Assembly (NCBI RefSeq): GCF_033439725.1
Contig: NW_026944389.1
Coordinates: 3,348,001 to 3,412,000 of the forward strand
Reading direction: 5' to 3'
Length of the DNA stretch: 64,000 nucleotides
DNA from: Neurospora tetraspora
Taxonomy: Eukaryota; Ascomycota; Sordariomycetes; Sordariales; Sordariaceae
Every line of letters begins with the position of its first letter. Positions within the stretch are counted from its first letter, which is position 1. The notes under the pieces are model-generated. The model was not told the origin of the DNA and did no database searches. It saw only the letters and a program-made list of their open reading frames with translations. The position numbers and the translations under genes are program-made. This document shows positions 50,656 through 62,969 of the stretch, piece after piece.

Positions 50656-51412
50656 GATTCACTCAAGGTCACACAAGGTCAAAGGTTAGGTAGGGCGAAA
50701 GGGAAAGAGAAAAAGAGCTTAGGAAGAGGAAGTTGCTATGAAGGGGACAAGTTCGAGATTCGAAAGCATAGCATATAGCATAAGCATATTGCATATTGCA
50801 TAAGTTGAACTACAATTAAGCATGACTTGAACGGAGCAGAAGTGGGTAATAATTGTGACCGTAAATTTTTTTTTTTTTTTTTATTGCGCTCGTTATGTAC
50901 GGCTCAAAACTAATTTCCCGGGGCTTTCCGCATTAAACATCGCTATGTGCCTCCTAATAAAGCATGCTCCATCATTCAGCTGAGCCAGTTCGATGTATTT
51001 CCTCCACAATTCATGGCCACGATCAATGATGCCTATCACTATCGGCCTTGTCTTGCGTTAATGTCTAGCAGTTTCCAGACCAACCCAGGCGTCCAGTGAT
51101 CGCCACATCCAGTTCTGGTTGAGCATTTCTCCCTTCGACAACCATCTTCCAGCCCAATGCTAGCCTCATTCACCAAGTCCAGTGACTTTGGTAGAGCTTG
51201 CCAAAATACCCGGTCTCTCTCTAGTCCTTCCAATAATTCTGTCGCACATATGCCGTTTAAGGAGCGTTGTCAACAACCTCCCATCCCCAGTTACGCACCA
51301 CGTCGCTCTTATCAGAGACTCTGTGCCATCGCTATGCGTCTTGGACAGCTTCATCGGATGACAAAAGGGCGTATGGCATCTAGCAAGCCACCTATCGCCT
51401 ACGCCCCTGCCC

Positions 51413-52122
51413 CTACGCAGGTGGAGCAGGGCGGGACGCCGAACCCAAACCAGAACCTCCTCCTTGCCTACCAGCAGCGCGACCAGGATTAGCAGCACCA
51501 GTGGCACCACCCGCAGCAGGCGCACCACCATCCTTCTGCTCCGGAGGAGGAGGAGCCTGCACAAAATTGACCGTCCCCTTCGCATACCTCTCCACATACG
51601 CCCTCGCATTCTTCTCAAACTCGGGCCTATCCCTCCGATACTCGTCCGCAATGCGCTGCTCGAGCGCGTCGTCCGGCATCGGCTCGACGAGAATATTCCT
51701 GACGGCCTCGAGGACGTTGATGACCTTGCTCGCGGGCTTCCAGTTCTCACTCTTCAGCAGACCTATGCAGATGTTCCCCAACGAGTCGTTGGTGATGTTG
51801 GGGTGGTAGATGCGCGTCGTGAAGTTGATTGTGGGCGGCTTGAAAGGGTAGTCGACGGGAAACTTGAGGATCAGGCCGAAGCGGCCTGGCGCATAAACCG
51901 AGTTGGGGGGCGCCGTGACGGTGACGTGCCAGGTGTGCAGGTCGGCGTCCGAGGGGAGGGTGATGGAGATTCCTGGGGGTGGGGCGGTGGTGCAGTCTGC
52001 GAATTCCTGGGAGGAGGGAGGGGGGTGCGTTAGTTGGGTTCGTTCCTTTCAAGGAGCTAAGGTTTCCGTTGGGATGGAGATGATGTGATATATACCTTCG
52101 CGATGCGCTTCGTGGAGGCCAT
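51413..52122 (-). CDS. Ubiquitin-conjugating enzyme E2, UbcH7-like
   Basis: Two exons on the minus strand: 52096-52122 (MASTKRIAK) and 51413-52006, joined in phase 0 across an 89-nt intron (GTATAT...CAG), giving 206 aa. The UBC fold is complete: FPVDYPFKPP, then the HPN motif (residues 77-79), then GNICIGL with catalytic Cys89, then SENWKPASKV. HPN and the Cys are two residues further apart than in UbcH5/UbcH7. The SENWKPA motif and the C-terminal helices (ADEYRRDRPEFEKNARAYVE) are closest to UBE2L3/UbcH7, an E2 that passes ubiquitin to the cysteine of HECT and RBR ligases. A Pro/Ala/Gly-rich tail of about 50 residues follows the fold. The partner ligase and exact subclass are inferred. Confidence 0.88.
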
Positions 52123-53040
52123 GGTTGCTAGTAGGTAATGGGTAACTGGTGATCAAGTGAGGACGGATAAGAAGTAGAGATGTTCAACTTCAGATGCTGT
52201 GGCCACCTCGGATATGTTTTGGCGGTTGTGAGACTGAAAGTGACTAGTGAAGCGACGGACGGCGGTGACGTTGGCTAACAAACAAGGCGTGCATAAGCTT
52301 GTTTGCTTGCTTGTGTTGATGGCGGGGTAAGCTGGCTGGTGAGGATTTCTTTGCTCGGGGAGAAAGGCAAAGTAACCAGAAACTGACGACGCAAAGAAGG
52401 GTATCTTATAGCAGTGGGAGATGTGTTGCGCTTGTTGCCTATAGAAGCTCTAATACGAAGTTGCAAGTGGGAAAGAGAAGATGATGAATGGTTGCAAGAT
52501 GACTCCACGAAGGAGAAGGAGAGCTCCGTCGTCAAGGCTGCAGCGCTCCAGCCGGTAGGGCGGTTCATTGTGGGGTTGTTGTGGTGGCATCCAGAGCGGG
52601 GCCGCCCCTGCCGCGTGTGATGCAACGCCAGCATGTTTACGTAGGGACGAGAAGAGCTTGGGCCATCAAGGCCCTCACCGAATTCCGGCAGGCACATACT
52701 TTGGAGGGAAGATAGAGGCCGGACACGGGGGGTTAGGGTTCGCTGTCTACTACCAGTATTACATGGTATGAGAAGCAGGGACGGAGAAACACATCAGCAA
52801 TGGGACACAAAGTGAAGGCCAATAAGCTCTTTAGGCGAGTCCCATTCTTCATTCATAACAATAAACTCTCAAAAAGACTTCTACTCCAGACCCAGCGTCG
52901 CCGTTACCAACGTTTGGTGCGTGTTCCTTCTTCTGGGATCACATGCGCCAAAACTCGTCAAACTCGTCAAACTCGTCAAACTCGTCAGGGCTCGATGGCC
53001 CTGAGCTTGAGTCGAGCGACCCCCAACCAAGGTAGAGGCC
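52123..53040. other. Promoter of the E2 gene and 3' flank of HIR3
   Basis: About 0.9 kb holding the upstream region of the minus-strand E2 gene and, near its right end, the 3' flank of HIR3 with a short tandem repeat (52951-52986). The long plus-strand frame at 52800-53609 is the mirror of the HIR3 acidic tail. Confidence 0.55.
52951..52986 (+). repeat. AAACTCGTC tandem repeat, four units
   Basis: Four perfect 9-bp units just beyond the HIR3 stop codon, probably in its 3' untranslated region. Confidence 0.9.
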
Positions 53041-56000
53041 CTAATTCACCCCTGTTGCACTGTCATGCTCGCTCCCATCATCCGTATCTTCATCGCCAAT
53101 CTCCTCGTCTTCGTCTTCGCCTTCTTCCTCGTCTGCCTCCTCGCCTGCCTCCTCCTCATCTTCTTCTTCTTCATCACCTTCTTCGTCTTCCCCCTCTTCA
53201 CCCCCCTCTTCTTCCTCCGTTCCTTCTTCTACATCACCTTCATGCTCACCTTCATGCTCACCTTCATGCTCACCTGGCCTTACTTCTTCCTCATCTTCTT
53301 CGGCCTCCTCGTCTCCTTCCTCGTCGTCCTCCTCCTCGTCGTCCTCCTCCACTTCGGCACCTTCATCATCTTCATGATCCTCTTCGCCCTCTTCGACCTC
53401 TTCCTCGCCTTCCGCATCTTCCATCTCCTCATCTACATCCTCGTCTCCCTCTTCTTCCGTCTCTCCAATCTCCTCAACGGTTTCTTCGACCCCCTCATGC
53501 TCGCCTTCATCATCACCCTCATCCTCAACGTCCCCTTCCACTTCATCTTCCTCCTCGTCTTCAGCATCCTCCGTCTCTGGCACTTCATGCACAACAGCAG
53601 AAGCGCTAGCACCGCTACCATTGCGAGGTCTGCCGCCGGTCTTCAACCCCCATCTCATCGGTCCTATTGAGCCACCCTCGGTCGCAGGCTTATGATGGTC
53701 AACGCTACTGCTGCTTCTCGGCCGCTGATTGTGCTCATGTTGAGCTCTGGCTGCCTGGCTTTTATGCCAGCTCGGCTTCCTTGGCGTCCGCTTTGGCTCC
53801 ACCGATTTTCTATTCTCATCAGCGCTACTGCTGCCTGATTCCGAGCTCGAACTGTATATCGTAGGTCTGCCGGGGGTAATAGGGGTCGTAGCGGACACGG
53901 CAGCAGCACCAGCGACAACAGAGGCATCGACGCTGCGTCTGAGGTTGGGAAATAGTAGGGATGGAGGGATATCATCCTCGTAGTCAGCCGGCACATCACT
54001 GAGATCGCTCTCATCGTCGGCTGAGTCGTGGACACTACCAGGAGGAGAGGACATGGCTTCCTCTTCATGCTCATCGTCGGCCATGTGGGTATCGTCCTGT
54101 CCTCTTCTGCTGCGGCGACTGCGGGGCCGGTTGTTGTCTTCATCATCGGCGTCTTTCATCTCAATATCCTCGTCATCATGGCGAGTAACGTCTTCATCTG
54201 TCTCATCGTTATCGTCATCAGCGCCTTCATCACGGGTTGTCTGACCCTTCCTTCCGCTACCACTAGATGCGGAACCTTTTCGAGATGATCTAGTGACGCC
54301 TGACAAGGCTTTCGGTGGGCCTTCTGCGGCCCTCAATACGGCTTGTTCGGCCTTCCGTAGGACATCGGGTCTCCGAACGCCGAGCTTGCGACCGCGGTGG
54401 GCGACGTCTCCATTGAAGGACAGTTGCTTTTCTGACATCTTGTCGGGCTGTTCGGACGGGGCCCGCAGGGAGCCTAAAGCAGCAGCAGCGCGATCTCTCT
54501 CCTGAAGAGCCGACAGGATGCTGAGGGTCATGGACTTGGGTTCCTCCCCTTCTGCTGGCTTCTGGGGTGACTCTCCATCACCAGCCCGGCTATGCTCGTC
54601 CCCGACTTGTGGTGCCTCTGAGGCAGCCCGCTCAGGAAGCAACTCATGGTGAATGATCGAGTAGCAATCATTGATCAAGTCATCGATCGGTCCAGCTTTC
54701 ATCAAATTGGCGTTCAGTTTCTTGAGCTCGATCGCTTCCTTCATGGCGTTCAGGGCGGCATGATTCTCAGCCTCTGGCGTGATGACCCATTCCACAACCT
54801 TCTCAGCCACAGCCTCAAAGTCCTCTGGTGCAACGTTCTTGAAAGGATCCTCATCGTGTGCTGGGATGTTGAACGCCTTCCGGATCATTTTGAGGTAAAT
54901 CTGCACACCATGCTGCCAGAGTTCGTTGAAGTGGTAAAAGTCGACACCCTTCTTCCGAATGCGCCGCAGTACGGCCTCAAGATTAGCTCTGTCATTCATG
55001 ACGGCCAACAGCCGGGCCATGTACCGAATGTATTGCTCCGTGTAGACATGATGACGACCGGGGCGTTCAGCATCACACTTCCAGACGTTCATCACCATCG
55101 TCTTGGTGAACATGTTCTCGCGCAGAACAGCAAAGGCCTTGGAAGCAGCCTCCTTGCTTGCCTCCTTCTTCGCCTCATCTTCTTCATCTTCAATCTCGTC
55201 CCCATCGAAAAAGAGACGAGCATGACGAATGATCATACGATGCTGCCAGTTTGACTTGTCCTTATCCCTCAAGTGACGCATGTACCTGAGCATGTACTCA
55301 TGCCAATCCTCATCATTTTCTAGCGTAACCTGTTCACCGCGACCGGGAGCGAATGGCTGTCGCTGCAGAATGTCTGCAGCTTCCTGGCGAGGGAGGTCGC
55401 CGCGGGTAACGAGCTTATTGATGACTGATAGGATTTTGTAGTGTGGCTCAAGAATCGGATCCTGGCCGTGCCGAGGTTTGGGTAGCGCCCGAACAATCTC
55501 GACAGTTTTCTCCAAAGCCTTGATGACCGCTTGAACCGTCGGTCGGCCGCGGCGATTCTTTTCATCGAGCTCCTTCGCCGGTTTCTGGTACATCTTCCAT
55601 AAACACTTCGCTATCATGTATGGATTCTTCCAGTCCTTGGGCTTGCCAGCCATGGCTTTCCGGAACAAACTCGCGGCGAACTTCCAAACTTGGTAGTCCG
55701 ACATCTGATTATGCAGTATTTCTTTGTAAGTACCATTGCCCGATGTTTCAATGAAGAACCGGTGCTGATCCGAATGCATAAAGGGCTCCATGGCAAAAGG
55801 TTCGCGGCTCGATGCGTACATTCGCATGCCAAATTCGTGGTATAGGTCATAGAGCGCCTCAGTATCCCCCTCTGACAACGCGTAGACTCTGGAATCTGAG
55901 GTCGAGGCATACGAGTGTGATAGTGCGAGGGTGTAACAATGAATCGACTGCCGCTGGAACTTGACGAGATCTGCCCTGTCCTTGTTCATCTTGTCGGCGG

Positions 56001-59000
56001 TCCATAGAACCATATCATCCAACTCATAGTCGAAGCATTCGGCAAGACGGAACCAGGCATCCCATCTGTCTGGTGTGTACTGAAGCTGTAGTCGCAAGAA
56101 GGTGACTGCGATGCGTAAATCGTCCAGGGCACCCGGGGTCTGGCGGCGGTTGAGGTCTACACCCTTGAACTTGGTAAGAGCAATCATGCCCAGCAAGAAG
56201 AACCAACCGTGCTTTGCGGGCGCACTGTCTGGCGTGTTGATAGTGACTGCATCCAGGTCCACATTGCCGGTAAGGGCCTTGTACAAATGCAAGGGGTGAA
56301 TCGGCGTCTTCAAATATTCGTTAAAGTTCCGATGATTGTGCATCATTTGCGCTGTTGACTTGGCAGAGCCAATAGCTTGCTGCATCGATTCGACAGTGTT
56401 TTTAAGGTCCGATTTCAACAAGTCCTTCATTGTCATTCGGTGGGCAAGCAAGCTGATCTTTTCCACCATTGCCAATGCCTGACGCTTCTCGAGCTTCTCA
56501 GGTGGGCAGTCATGCTCCTGGACGTCCCAGATTCCTACTCCCAGCTTGAGGCCATGAAGGTCATAGAGGACTTGACCGAGATAATCCTCCCAATTTTCGA
56601 TGTTCTTCAGCTTCAAGAGTTCGACCCGCATCATCTTGAGGAAGATCTTATTGGAAGACTTGCAGTACTTCCTTAGACCTAGGACTTGGTGAACGGCGGC
56701 CAAATAATCGGCCAGATCATTCTCTGGCGTTGGGAAAATGTCTGGGTGAAGATTTATCCCCATCTTGAGAACTGTGTACTGCAAGGACCATGTTCTTACT
56801 TGCATCTCCCGAAGTCTGATGAGAAATGATGCAGCTGGAGATCCGCTTGCTGGTGGCTGAATTATTCCCACACTGCCCTCATCCTCGTACATAGCAGCAA
56901 CGTGAAGAAGACAGCTGACCTTGGCGAGAGCGGCTGATGTAGTCTTGATGTGCTCCTCATCAATGATATCGAACGAATTGTTGTGATTCAGCGCCAGATG
57001 CAACGACTGAATAATTTGGTCATCTAGGGCCTTGAGCATTGTCATGAACAACTCCTTTCGAGCTGCTTGTGGTGTACTGACGTAGTCATCCCGCTCAAAA
57101 TCGTGCACAATCGTTTCAATACTCCGTAGGAAGCACGAGAACTGTTTTGTGGTGTACTTGATTTTACCGTAGGCGTCGCCAAGCCTCGACCAGAGCAGCA
57201 ACCGGAGATCAGTGCTGCTCTTCTCGATGAAGTTCCACAGATCTTGCAGTCCCTGGCTGGCGCAATCTTTAATAGACTTCACGTTTCCGGCAGTCTCGGT
57301 GTCTTCGTCCATTGCGTCTTGAGTAGGGTCCGAAGTAGATGAGCTGTTGGTGCAGACTGATTCAGGATTAAGCACAGGCTCCAAAGTGTCGATAACGGAC
57401 ACGGGGTCACCCTGATCTTCTTGGAAAAGGCCCAGGAAGAACTCCATCGTTGTTAGCTTGCTGACTTCACGATCGGCAGCGGCCACCGAAATCTCCGGCA
57501 TCACTGCGTTGTTTGGCAGAACGATATCGGGAACCGAAGTTGTCGCAAGGTGGTCGCGCAAACTATGCCAGCAATTAAGGATGTGCTCGCGGGGTACACC
57601 TTCAGTAACTGTAATGAAGGCCACAGCTGCCCAAAGGAAGCGGAGTGTCAAAGCATCATCGGTTTCGAAACAGCGCCGCCGGCTGACTTCCGTGGCTAGA
57701 TCCCACCACCTTCCCAATCTTATCCTCGCTTTAGTTCGTGTAATTTGCTCCACGACGCTGTTAGGGTTCGTGATCCGCTCGTACACATCAAGGTGTAGCT
57801 CGAAAAGCATGTGGACCAGATCGACAAGATCTGTAAAAGGCTGGAGCCTGCTCGCATCGCTCAACTGCCATTGCTCAAGCTCGTATAAGACCCGTTCGTA
57901 GATCCCTTCGTCCAAACGGCTGATTACTTGAACAACAGCAACCTTCATCTGATCTGACCATTTCTCTGTCGAGTAGCCCTCTGCGAGAGCCTTGACATAC
58001 TCATAGACAACATCCTGAATCGTGTTCCAGCCCGAGTTCATTCTCGTAACAAAGCCACGAATATTTCGTACGTCATCGAATTGTGGCGGCTCGACCGCCC
58101 TTTGGGATGGCGATTTTGAGTGTTCTAGGAAAGCAGACAGGCTAAGTGGTGGACTTTCCCGACCGTCCAGCAGGATGCTTGCGGTTTCTTGGTCGAAATG
58201 GAGTATCGCCTCACGCAAGTCAGTTGTTGCGGGGTTCTGGATCTTACTTGTTCGATCATCCGAAGCGCAAGAATCAAGGATCTCGGTTATCCTATCCAGA
58301 GTATCTCGGTCTGTCACTCCCAAATTTTCGAGCAGATTCTTGGTCATTTGAAAGAGGTTCTGGTCGGCGGCTTGGAAGGGCTGAAGCTGGGTGGCGAGTA
58401 GCGTGGCAGGGTCCATAGCCTCCTCTGGTGCAGTGTCTCTCCGCCTCGTTCTTTTGCTCCTCTTCGTCTCGCCTTTCTCCTCATCTGCTGGATCTGGTAT
58501 GCCAGCGGCAGATTGCGAACGTTTCCTTGTCGGCAACGAAGATGTTTTGTCCTTTGGGGGCTGATCCGCTTTGGCCTCCTCGACAATAGTGACTTTGGTC
58601 TCTCTAACGCTGGATTCGGCTTCTTCGGTGTCTTGGGCTCCAGACTTCTCCGCCGGAATGGGTTCAGCTGCTGCCGCTGCCGCCTCCTCCTCCTGTGTGC
58701 TTTCTTCAGGAGGCTGCAACTGTTTATCAATCTCCATCTGAACATCTTCATCTTCGACGATTCCTTCTGGTAGTTGGATCGTGACAGCTTGACCAGAAAA
58801 GCCATGTTCTGCCACGAAGTGAACCAATGCAATACCAAGTTCGGTCCAGGAATAGCTCGGGAGATTCATGACAAGACGAGGTTGGCTAACCTCGTCAGAG
58901 CTCGGTCGTGGAGCAGCTATTGCTTTTGCGTAATCCGGGAGAGATGGTATCGGATCGAGGTAGCGCTCCAAGAATTTCGGGAGACCTTTTTCACGGAATG

Positions 59001-59843
59001 CCTTCATGATAGGGTGGCTTAGGGCCATTTTGTCGTCCAGGACCTCGAGTTGTCGTTTTAGCTGTTCGCCAGCGAATCCTTCTGCGAGCGAAGGGGGCTC
59101 AAAATCGGTAACAGCAGGGTCATCGTCCAATTCCACAGCTGCCTCTAAGCTGTAACGACTAATGCGTGCGCTCTTGAGAAAAGCGGCAACCCTCGCGGTC
59201 TTCCTCCATAAGTCGGCATCAGACGGGTCATAGTCGAGGGCAGCGCTGAACTCGTCCAGGGCTTTCTTGGCGTCATGTTGAATGGCGGGATCGTCATAAT
59301 CGAACTCGCTCCCCTGTTTGCTGGCCCGTGCCTTGTGTTTAATCCGATCAACGATGAATTGGCCGTGGTTCTTGAAGGATAGGTATAAGGTCTGCGGTAG
59401 AGTGCTGGCAATCCCATCTACATCAGCAGCGCCGACCTCCAGCCCCTGGGCAAGGGTGGGTTCGACGACAAGAGTGCCATCTGGTCGCTCCTCGGTGCGC
59501 TCGTACTCGGTCTTGCTCTCGGGATATCTGAAAATCTCGGACTCGAAAAGGGCATTGTAGGCGTCGGAGGCTTCGTCAAAGAATCGGGGCCCTTGGGCGT
59601 GGAGCTTGAGGGCGTTCTGGAATAGTTTCAAGGCATCATCGACCTGTCACGAGAGTTGTATAAGCGGCCGAGCTGGCAAGAATCATGACGGGCAGACAAT
59701 ATGTACTTGAATTTGCTTAGTGGTATCAATTTCCTCATCGACGTTCTCTTCGGGCTCGACGTTGATGGCCTGAAAGGTTGGCTACAGGAAACACAAAAGT
59801 TAGCAGGTTGATGACACTCCAAGCTACCGGCCAATCTTACCAT
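53041..59843 (-). CDS. HIR3: HIR complex subunit Hir3 (CABIN1-like)
   Basis: Three coding exons join in frame: 59841-59843 (ATG alone), 59707-59781 (25 codons) and 53041-59643, giving 2226 aa. Introns are 59 nt (GTAAGA...TAG) and 63 nt (GTACAT...CAG). The protein starts [18 protein letters not shown] and continues [19 protein letters not shown], the hallmark N-terminus of fungal histone transcription regulator 3. It is a helical-repeat (TPR-like) scaffold of the HIR complex, which deposits H3-H4 outside S phase and represses histone genes. Residues of about 1770-2020 are basic/Ser-rich and disordered. The last 180 or so are nearly all Glu/Asp, with a GEHE repeat (53235-53274), and are likely histone-binding. 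Length is close to human CABIN1 (about 2200) and longer than yeast Hir3. It is divergent from the ChAPs gene. Confidence 0.9.
53235..53274 (-). repeat. In-frame 12-bp repeat in the HIR3 tail
   Basis: Three near-perfect 12-bp units encode [13 protein letters not shown] near residue 2150, inside the acidic tail. Length may vary between strains. Confidence 0.8.
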
Positions 59844-60564
59844 GTTGCCATGCGGTTGTTCGGTGATAAGAGTGACGGCGCAACGGTAAAGAGATGCCGG
59901 GTGTGATATACGTTAAAGCCCAATGTGAATAAGTGTGTTGGGCCAAGAGGCAGAGAAGCAAGTCTTGCCCGGTTGAGTTGTCGAAGTAGTCGTCAGAGTC
60001 GCGACCTGGGCCAAAGTGAGACGCGATTGCGCTGTTGGACACTGCTAGAGTGCCAGGTAAAGTAATTGTTAGTGCGGCCCATGCTGTGCCAGAAGGGTTC
60101 ACACTCCATCACGGCAGGCACATGGGAGCTCCCGTCACCAATGCTGGCGGTGCATGAAACGGCAGGGATGGCCGGCCAGAAACAATGGGCATGTGGCCTG
60201 TGCTCCTTGAAAGCTGCCTGCCCCTGTCTCCATTGCAATGACGGACAGCCAGGGTAGGTGGGCTGAGCTTCCATGTGCTGGCGGTACATGCACCGCTGGC
60301 TTCAATGGGCCGGGCCCGACGCCAGAAGCAGTTCCCCCACTGAATGGAACGCAAGCACCAATCCACGAACCTCGACTCAAAACAGCCCGCTGTGAATAGC
60401 TTCTTCCGTCATCTTCCCGTTTTCGTCCTGACCTTGGACGACCAACCGGGCGGCTGACTGTTTGTCGACGACGTATTTCGATAGCAACGGCAACTGCGCC
60501 GCCGGATTTGCTGTAAACCAAGCAACAACATCCCGCCGAAATCTGGCGGTTCATCGCCCTCACC
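59844..60564. promoter_or_regulatory. Divergent promoter region, HIR3 and ChAPs
   Basis: About 720 bp separate the start of HIR3 (-) from the proposed start of the ChAPs gene (+). It should hold both promoters. I see no clear TATA box or known operator, and the short frames here have no recognisable product. Confidence 0.5.
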
Positions 60565-62969
60565 ATGGTTGCGCCAGCTGTCCCCGAGTTCGTGATGCCC
60601 GTTTCGAGTTACAGTCAACCCTTTGTCTTGTTTAGTTCGCCGAAGCTAACGTTTGATTGCGGACAGGATCACCGAAGAGATACTGCATGAAGCGGTTGAC
60701 ACTCGTACCGAGTCTCTGAGCTCTCTCAGGGAGCTTGGCCCCCCAGATCTCGTTCACCTTGTCAAGCAACCCCTGAAGAACCCCGGAAAGCACGTACGTA
60801 CCAGTCTCTCCGACTTCTTTCATATACAACACGACAGCCATCGCTGACCCGCGGATCAATCAGTATGGTGTCTATCACCATGTCACCGGCGTCGACGCGT
60901 CTTCCTCGGCCAGTTTGGCGGCTTATATCAACACCCTGACCTACAAGGAGTTTGGTAATTCCGCCGCTGCCAAAACCGTCGAAGGCACTTATTGGTAATA
61001 CCACTCTTTGGCCGACTGCGTCCTGAGCTGTCCCTAACAAATACTCATTCCAGCTGTTACAATGCCTTCTCCCGCGTCGACATGCGCGTACACGCCCCTT
61101 TCCCCGGCTCCGTAGAGAGTTACTGCGTCGACGAGCGGGGCGAAAAACGAAAGGCGACCGACGAACTTTGGCTGGAAACATACCTCTGCAGTGTTCTCCG
61201 CGCATACTCGTATGCCGACGATGGAAGCGGCGAGACAATCAGAAAGATCATGGGTGTCCGGCGCTTCAACCCAGTTACCGGCACCGAGACCGAACACAAG
61301 TTCCTCAGCGCTGCCGAGCAGCTCTTCTTTAGGGGTAACACTCCCCAGTTGTCCACTCTGCATAGACGCGATTTACTGACTCTCCTATAGGCTGGCAACT
61401 TGGGTCCGACTCCGTGGTGCAGGTGCCCAACAATGTCTCTAACCACTTGACAGCCGGCCTCCTAAAATATTTCTCAACAACAGGGCGCCATACTTCCGGT
61501 ATCAATCTCTTTGAGAAGCTTCGGTCGCAAAACGTTGAAGTGGCTTCGCTCTTGGCAAAAGTGCTCTTCATGGGAAACGAGGAAGTGCAAGGAGTCCGTG
61601 TCTTGTACGAGGCCCTCAAGGAATCACCCATGGATTACGTGATGCTTGATGCCCAGGCCGAATTCCTTCTCAACAAGGCCGAAACTGCCCCAACTCCAGA
61701 GCTAAGGGAGGAAAGGCTACGCATGGCTCTCGGCTGTGCAGACCGAAGCACAATAGCCGCTCCCAGTGAGTTCGGCACTTGGGCAAGACTGGCTCAAGTC
61801 TACGTTGCCATGGAGGATTGGGAAAACGCCTTGACCATCCTTAACTCGTGTCCCATGTTCACATATCAGGACAAGGACGCGCCTGTCATGCCGGAACCAA
61901 AAGACGTAAACCTACCGACCCTCCCAGAGACAAGGTTGGACGAAATCGATAGCGAGCCAGATTCGAGGTTCTCTGAGCAGGTAGACCCAAGCCTGCTTGG
62001 TCTTCGCGCCGCTGCGTATCGGGGAACATTCAAGCAGGCATACAGCATTCTCACCGAGATGACTGCCAAGATTGGCTGGGATCAACTCCTCAAGATCAGA
62101 AGCAACGTGTTTGTTATGGAAGACGAGTATCGAAACGAGAAGCAGGAGCCTTCTTACCCTGCCAAGCGGAATGCTAGCACCGATGCCCTCCGTGGAACCC
62201 CGGATCATACTACCAACGGCGAAGCCGCCCCCAAGGAGGGTGCCGAAACTGAGGAGGTTGATGACGAGAAAAAGAATGCTACTTTGGCTGCTGAGCAAAC
62301 GGAAGACCTGGAGAGACCTCCCAGCGCTATCGACCCAGAGGTAGTCCGCAAGGCCGAAGAAAACGTACGTCTCCAAGCTGATGCTTCTCTTTGGAAATTT
62401 ACTCCGTATAAAATGCTAACATATGATAGGGTGATAACGAGGATCACTTCTCTCGTCTCAATAACAAGCGTCTATGTGAACGGTGGTTGGACAGCTTGTT
62501 TATGGTTCTTTACGAAGACCTGCGCGTATATACCATCTGGCGCACCCAGATGGCTCAGTACAGGGCGCAGAGTATGCAGTACAAGAAGTCGGCGGAAGAG
62601 TGGGAGATTCTCGGCAGTCTCGCTGAACGTCTACAGCATACGGACGAAGCGGTTGAGGCATACCGGGCGTGCTTGGGTCAGCGCTTCAGCCCCAAGGCTC
62701 TCACAGGTATTCTCAAGGTGTTCGAGAAGCAAAAGAGCACACGCGAGACTGTCGCCGCTCTTATCAGGTTGGTGACTTGGCAATATCGGTGGTACAGCGA
62801 ATTCTCTCCCGAACTACTTCATACCATCCGGACACTCATCGAGGACGAGGGTGCTGTGAAGGTCAGGAGTATCATCCAGGCGACCAACCTGCCACAGAAC
62901 GTGCTGGACTTGACGCATCATTATGCAGCGTTGTGTGCTACTTTCCGCAGCAGCGGGACCGACGGCTAG
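60565..62969 (+). CDS. ChAPs family exomer protein (Bch1/Bud7-like)
   Basis: Five exons are firm: 60667-60793, 60864-60994, 61054-61334, 61391-62364 and 62430-62969. All junction phases agree and they give 683 aa. The first exon is uncertain: ATG at 60565 (MVAPAVPEF) needs an intron ending at 60666, but no donor in good phase and of normal length is obvious, though GCTAAC at 60645-60650 is a fine branch point. Hallmarks are HEAVDTRTESLSSLRELGPP, then VTGVDASSSASLAAYINTLT, then YNAFSRVDMRV, then LGCADRSTIAAPSEFGTWAR, and TPR-like helices throughout. ChAPs bind Chs5 and Arf1 at the trans-Golgi to form exomer, which exports cargo such as chitin synthase to the cell surface. An acidic linker (about 62220-62300) separates two helical halves. 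Length fits yeast Bch1/Bud7 (about 720-750). Confidence 0.87.

Larger units (their letters stand above)
49678..51412. other. Convergent intergenic region rich in simple repeats
   Basis: Lies between the 3' ends of the Rab GAP and E2 genes. It holds an (ACA)n microsatellite (50043-50106), five GCAAG units (50631-50655), a T17 run (50866-50882) and a string of GCATA/GCATATT motifs (about 50765-50805). Apparent frames here are products of the repeats. Confidence 0.6.

Noticed and set aside
52800-53609. 269-codon Pro/Leu/His-rich frame
   Set aside because: It is the mirror of the Glu/Asp-rich HIR3 tail; such acidic coding makes open frames on the other strand.
53065-53670. Very hydrophobic Phe/Leu-rich frame resembling membrane segments
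   Set aside because: Reverse complement of GAA/GAG/GAT/GAC codons in HIR3; not a membrane protein.
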